Shown here one piece after another: positions 12,614 to 13,337 of a DNA stretch of 13,337 nucleotides. The position numbers and the translations under genes are program-made. The stretch comes from Bifidobacteriaceae bacterium (GTDB lineage: Bacteria > Actinomycetota > Actinomycetes > Actinomycetales > WQXJ01), in NCBI GenBank assembly GCA_031272565.1, contig JAISTN010000266.1, forward strand, positions 1 to 13,337. Direction: 5' to 3'. Numbering within the stretch: position 1 is the stretch's first letter; every line of letters starts with the position of its first letter. The notes beneath the pieces are model-generated. The model worked only from the letters and a program-made list of their open reading frames with translations. It was not told where the DNA came from and did no database searches.

Positions 12614-13337
12614 ATGGCGGACAACGACTCTGGCAGGGCCAGCAGCCTGCCCTTGGTGCGCCTGGTGGCGATTGGCGCCGCCGCCGGGGTGATGTCGGGT
12701 CTGTTCGGTGTGGGCGGCGGCTTTCTGATTGTGCCGCTGCTGATTCTGTGCGCCGGGCTGGACCAACGGCCGGCCAGCGCCTCGTCCCTGTTGGCGATTG
12801 TGCCGACAGCATCCATTGGCGCCATCACCTATGCGGTTGGTGGCGAGGTCGAACTGGTCCCGGCCTGCCTGGTGGCGGCCGGGGCCGTGCCTGGCTCGCT
12901 GGTGGGATCGTTCCTGTTGCGCCGCCTGCGGTTGGGCCTGCTGCGCTGGGCCTTTGTGGTGCTGCTCGTGGCGGTGGCCGTCTGGATGGCCTGCTTCACC
13001 CCGGAACGGGGTGAAGCGGAGGGTCTGGCGGCGGGCCGGATTGCTGGCCTGATCGCCCTGGGCCTGGTGATGGGGACGCTGTCCGGGCTGTTCGGCATCG
13101 GCGGCGGCGTGGTGGCTGTGCCGGCCTTGATGATGGTGTTCGGCTTTTCCGACCTGGCCGCCAAGGGCATCTCGCTGTTGGCCATGATTCCCGCTGCCGT
13201 GACCGGCACCGTGACCAACTTGCGCCACCACCTGATGGACTGGCGCATCGGGGCGATTATCGGCGCGGTGGCGGCGGGCTGTTCGGTGGCCGGTGGCCGC
13301 CTGGCCTTCCTGCTGTCCCCCCGGGCGGCGGCGGTGA
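12614..13337 (+). CDS. TauE/SafE (TSUP) family membrane transporter, 3' end cut by window edge
   Basis: 241 codons are visible and the frame runs off the right edge; family members are usually about 250-270 residues, so little is missing. The two-fold repeat of the family is clear: GVMSGLFGVGGGFLIVPLL (25-43) and GTLSGLFGIGGGVVAVPALM (154-173), each with the GxGGG signature. About seven to eight hydrophobic segments are seen, with NLRHHLMDW in a loop (202-210) as in many relatives. The family exports or imports sulfur-containing and organic anions (sulfite, sulfoacetate, taurine-related) across the cytoplasmic membrane; the substrate here is unknown. GGAAGGAG (12593-12600) is the likely ribosome site, with a rather long 13-base spacing to ATG 12614. 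There is no in-frame upstream start between them. It diverges from the XRE gene, so the palindrome at 12470-12485 might also influence it. Confidence 0.9.
   Translation, partial: MADNDSGRASSLPLVRLVAIGAAAGVMSGLFGVGGGFLIVPLLILCAGLDQRPASASSLLAIVPTASIGAITYAVGGEVELVPACLVAAGAVPGSLVGSFLLRRLRLGLLRWAFVVLLVAVAVWMACFTPERGEAEGLAAGRIAGLIALGLVMGTLSGLFGIGGGVVAVPALMMVFGFSDLAAKGISLLAMIPAAVTGTVTNLRHHLMDWRIGAIIGAVAAGCSVAGGRLAFLLSPRAAAV

Noticed and set aside
12468..12812. N-terminal extension of the XRE regulator
   Set aside because: The extra 115 residues are Arg/Pro/Ser-rich, cross a consensus promoter and operator, and overlap the start of the divergent transporter gene; ATG 12467 fits better.
12500..13231. 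Minus-strand frame of 243 codons opposite the TSUP gene
   Set aside because: The product is His/Gln/Arg-rich and low complexity; the plus strand encodes a clear two-repeat TSUP transporter.

Overview
The window looks like chromosomal DNA of a high-GC Gram-positive bacterium (Actinomycetota). The reasons are the strong G/C bias at third codon positions, the HspR-type HAIR operators in front of a small heat-shock gene, near-leaderless promoters, GC-rich terminators without T-tracts, and an actinobacterial-style Sensor-domain/NarL signalling operon. A host- or gut-associated, carbohydrate-using species is plausible (Listeria-Bacteroides repeat surface protein, intracellular GH5-like glycosidase), but the species cannot be named from the sequence.

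Layout: positions 1-7907 are read entirely on the minus strand. Furthest downstream, and cut by the left edge, is a secreted repeat protein (start at 1880). Upstream of it is a three-gene signalling operon joined by two 4-base ATGA overlaps: a histidine kinase N-part (start 4667), a Sensor-domain protein carrying the missing kinase C-part (start 3345), and a NarL-type response regulator (start 2641). Further upstream are a PaaI-type thioesterase (start 5213), a GH5-like glycosidase (TTG start 7304) and an Hsp20 chaperone (start 7907) behind two tandem HAIR sites. A divergent plus-strand gene (8240-9289) encodes a DapB-fold amine/2,4-diaminopentanoate dehydrogenase-like enzyme, closed by a perfect 17-bp hairpin shared with the convergent minus-strand unit. 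That unit is an XRE regulator (start 12467) followed one base later by a large DUF2339 membrane protein (start 11986). Divergent from the XRE gene, a TauE/SafE (TSUP) transporter runs off the right edge.

The most notable observation is in the signalling operon. The kinase ATP-binding domain is cut between the strand before the G2 box and the G2 box itself. The missing half sits at the end of the next gene, behind a multi-pass Sensor domain. The two break points lie in a 16-bp imperfect direct repeat (14/16 identical) 491 bp apart. Removing exactly 491 bp puts both reading frames back in register and gives one canonical kinase of about 512 residues. So a Sensor-domain segment appears to have been inserted into a kinase gene, producing either a two-polypeptide (split) kinase or a decaying one. 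The intact frames and ATGA coupling favour a maintained split system, but this is inference.

Other points of interest are the tandem HAIR operators, a palindromic operator lying over a near-leaderless XRE promoter, an orphan amine dehydrogenase-like gene of lower GC, and a TTG start for the glycosidase. There are no rRNA or tRNA genes, CRISPR arrays, insertion sequences or phage genes that I can recognise.
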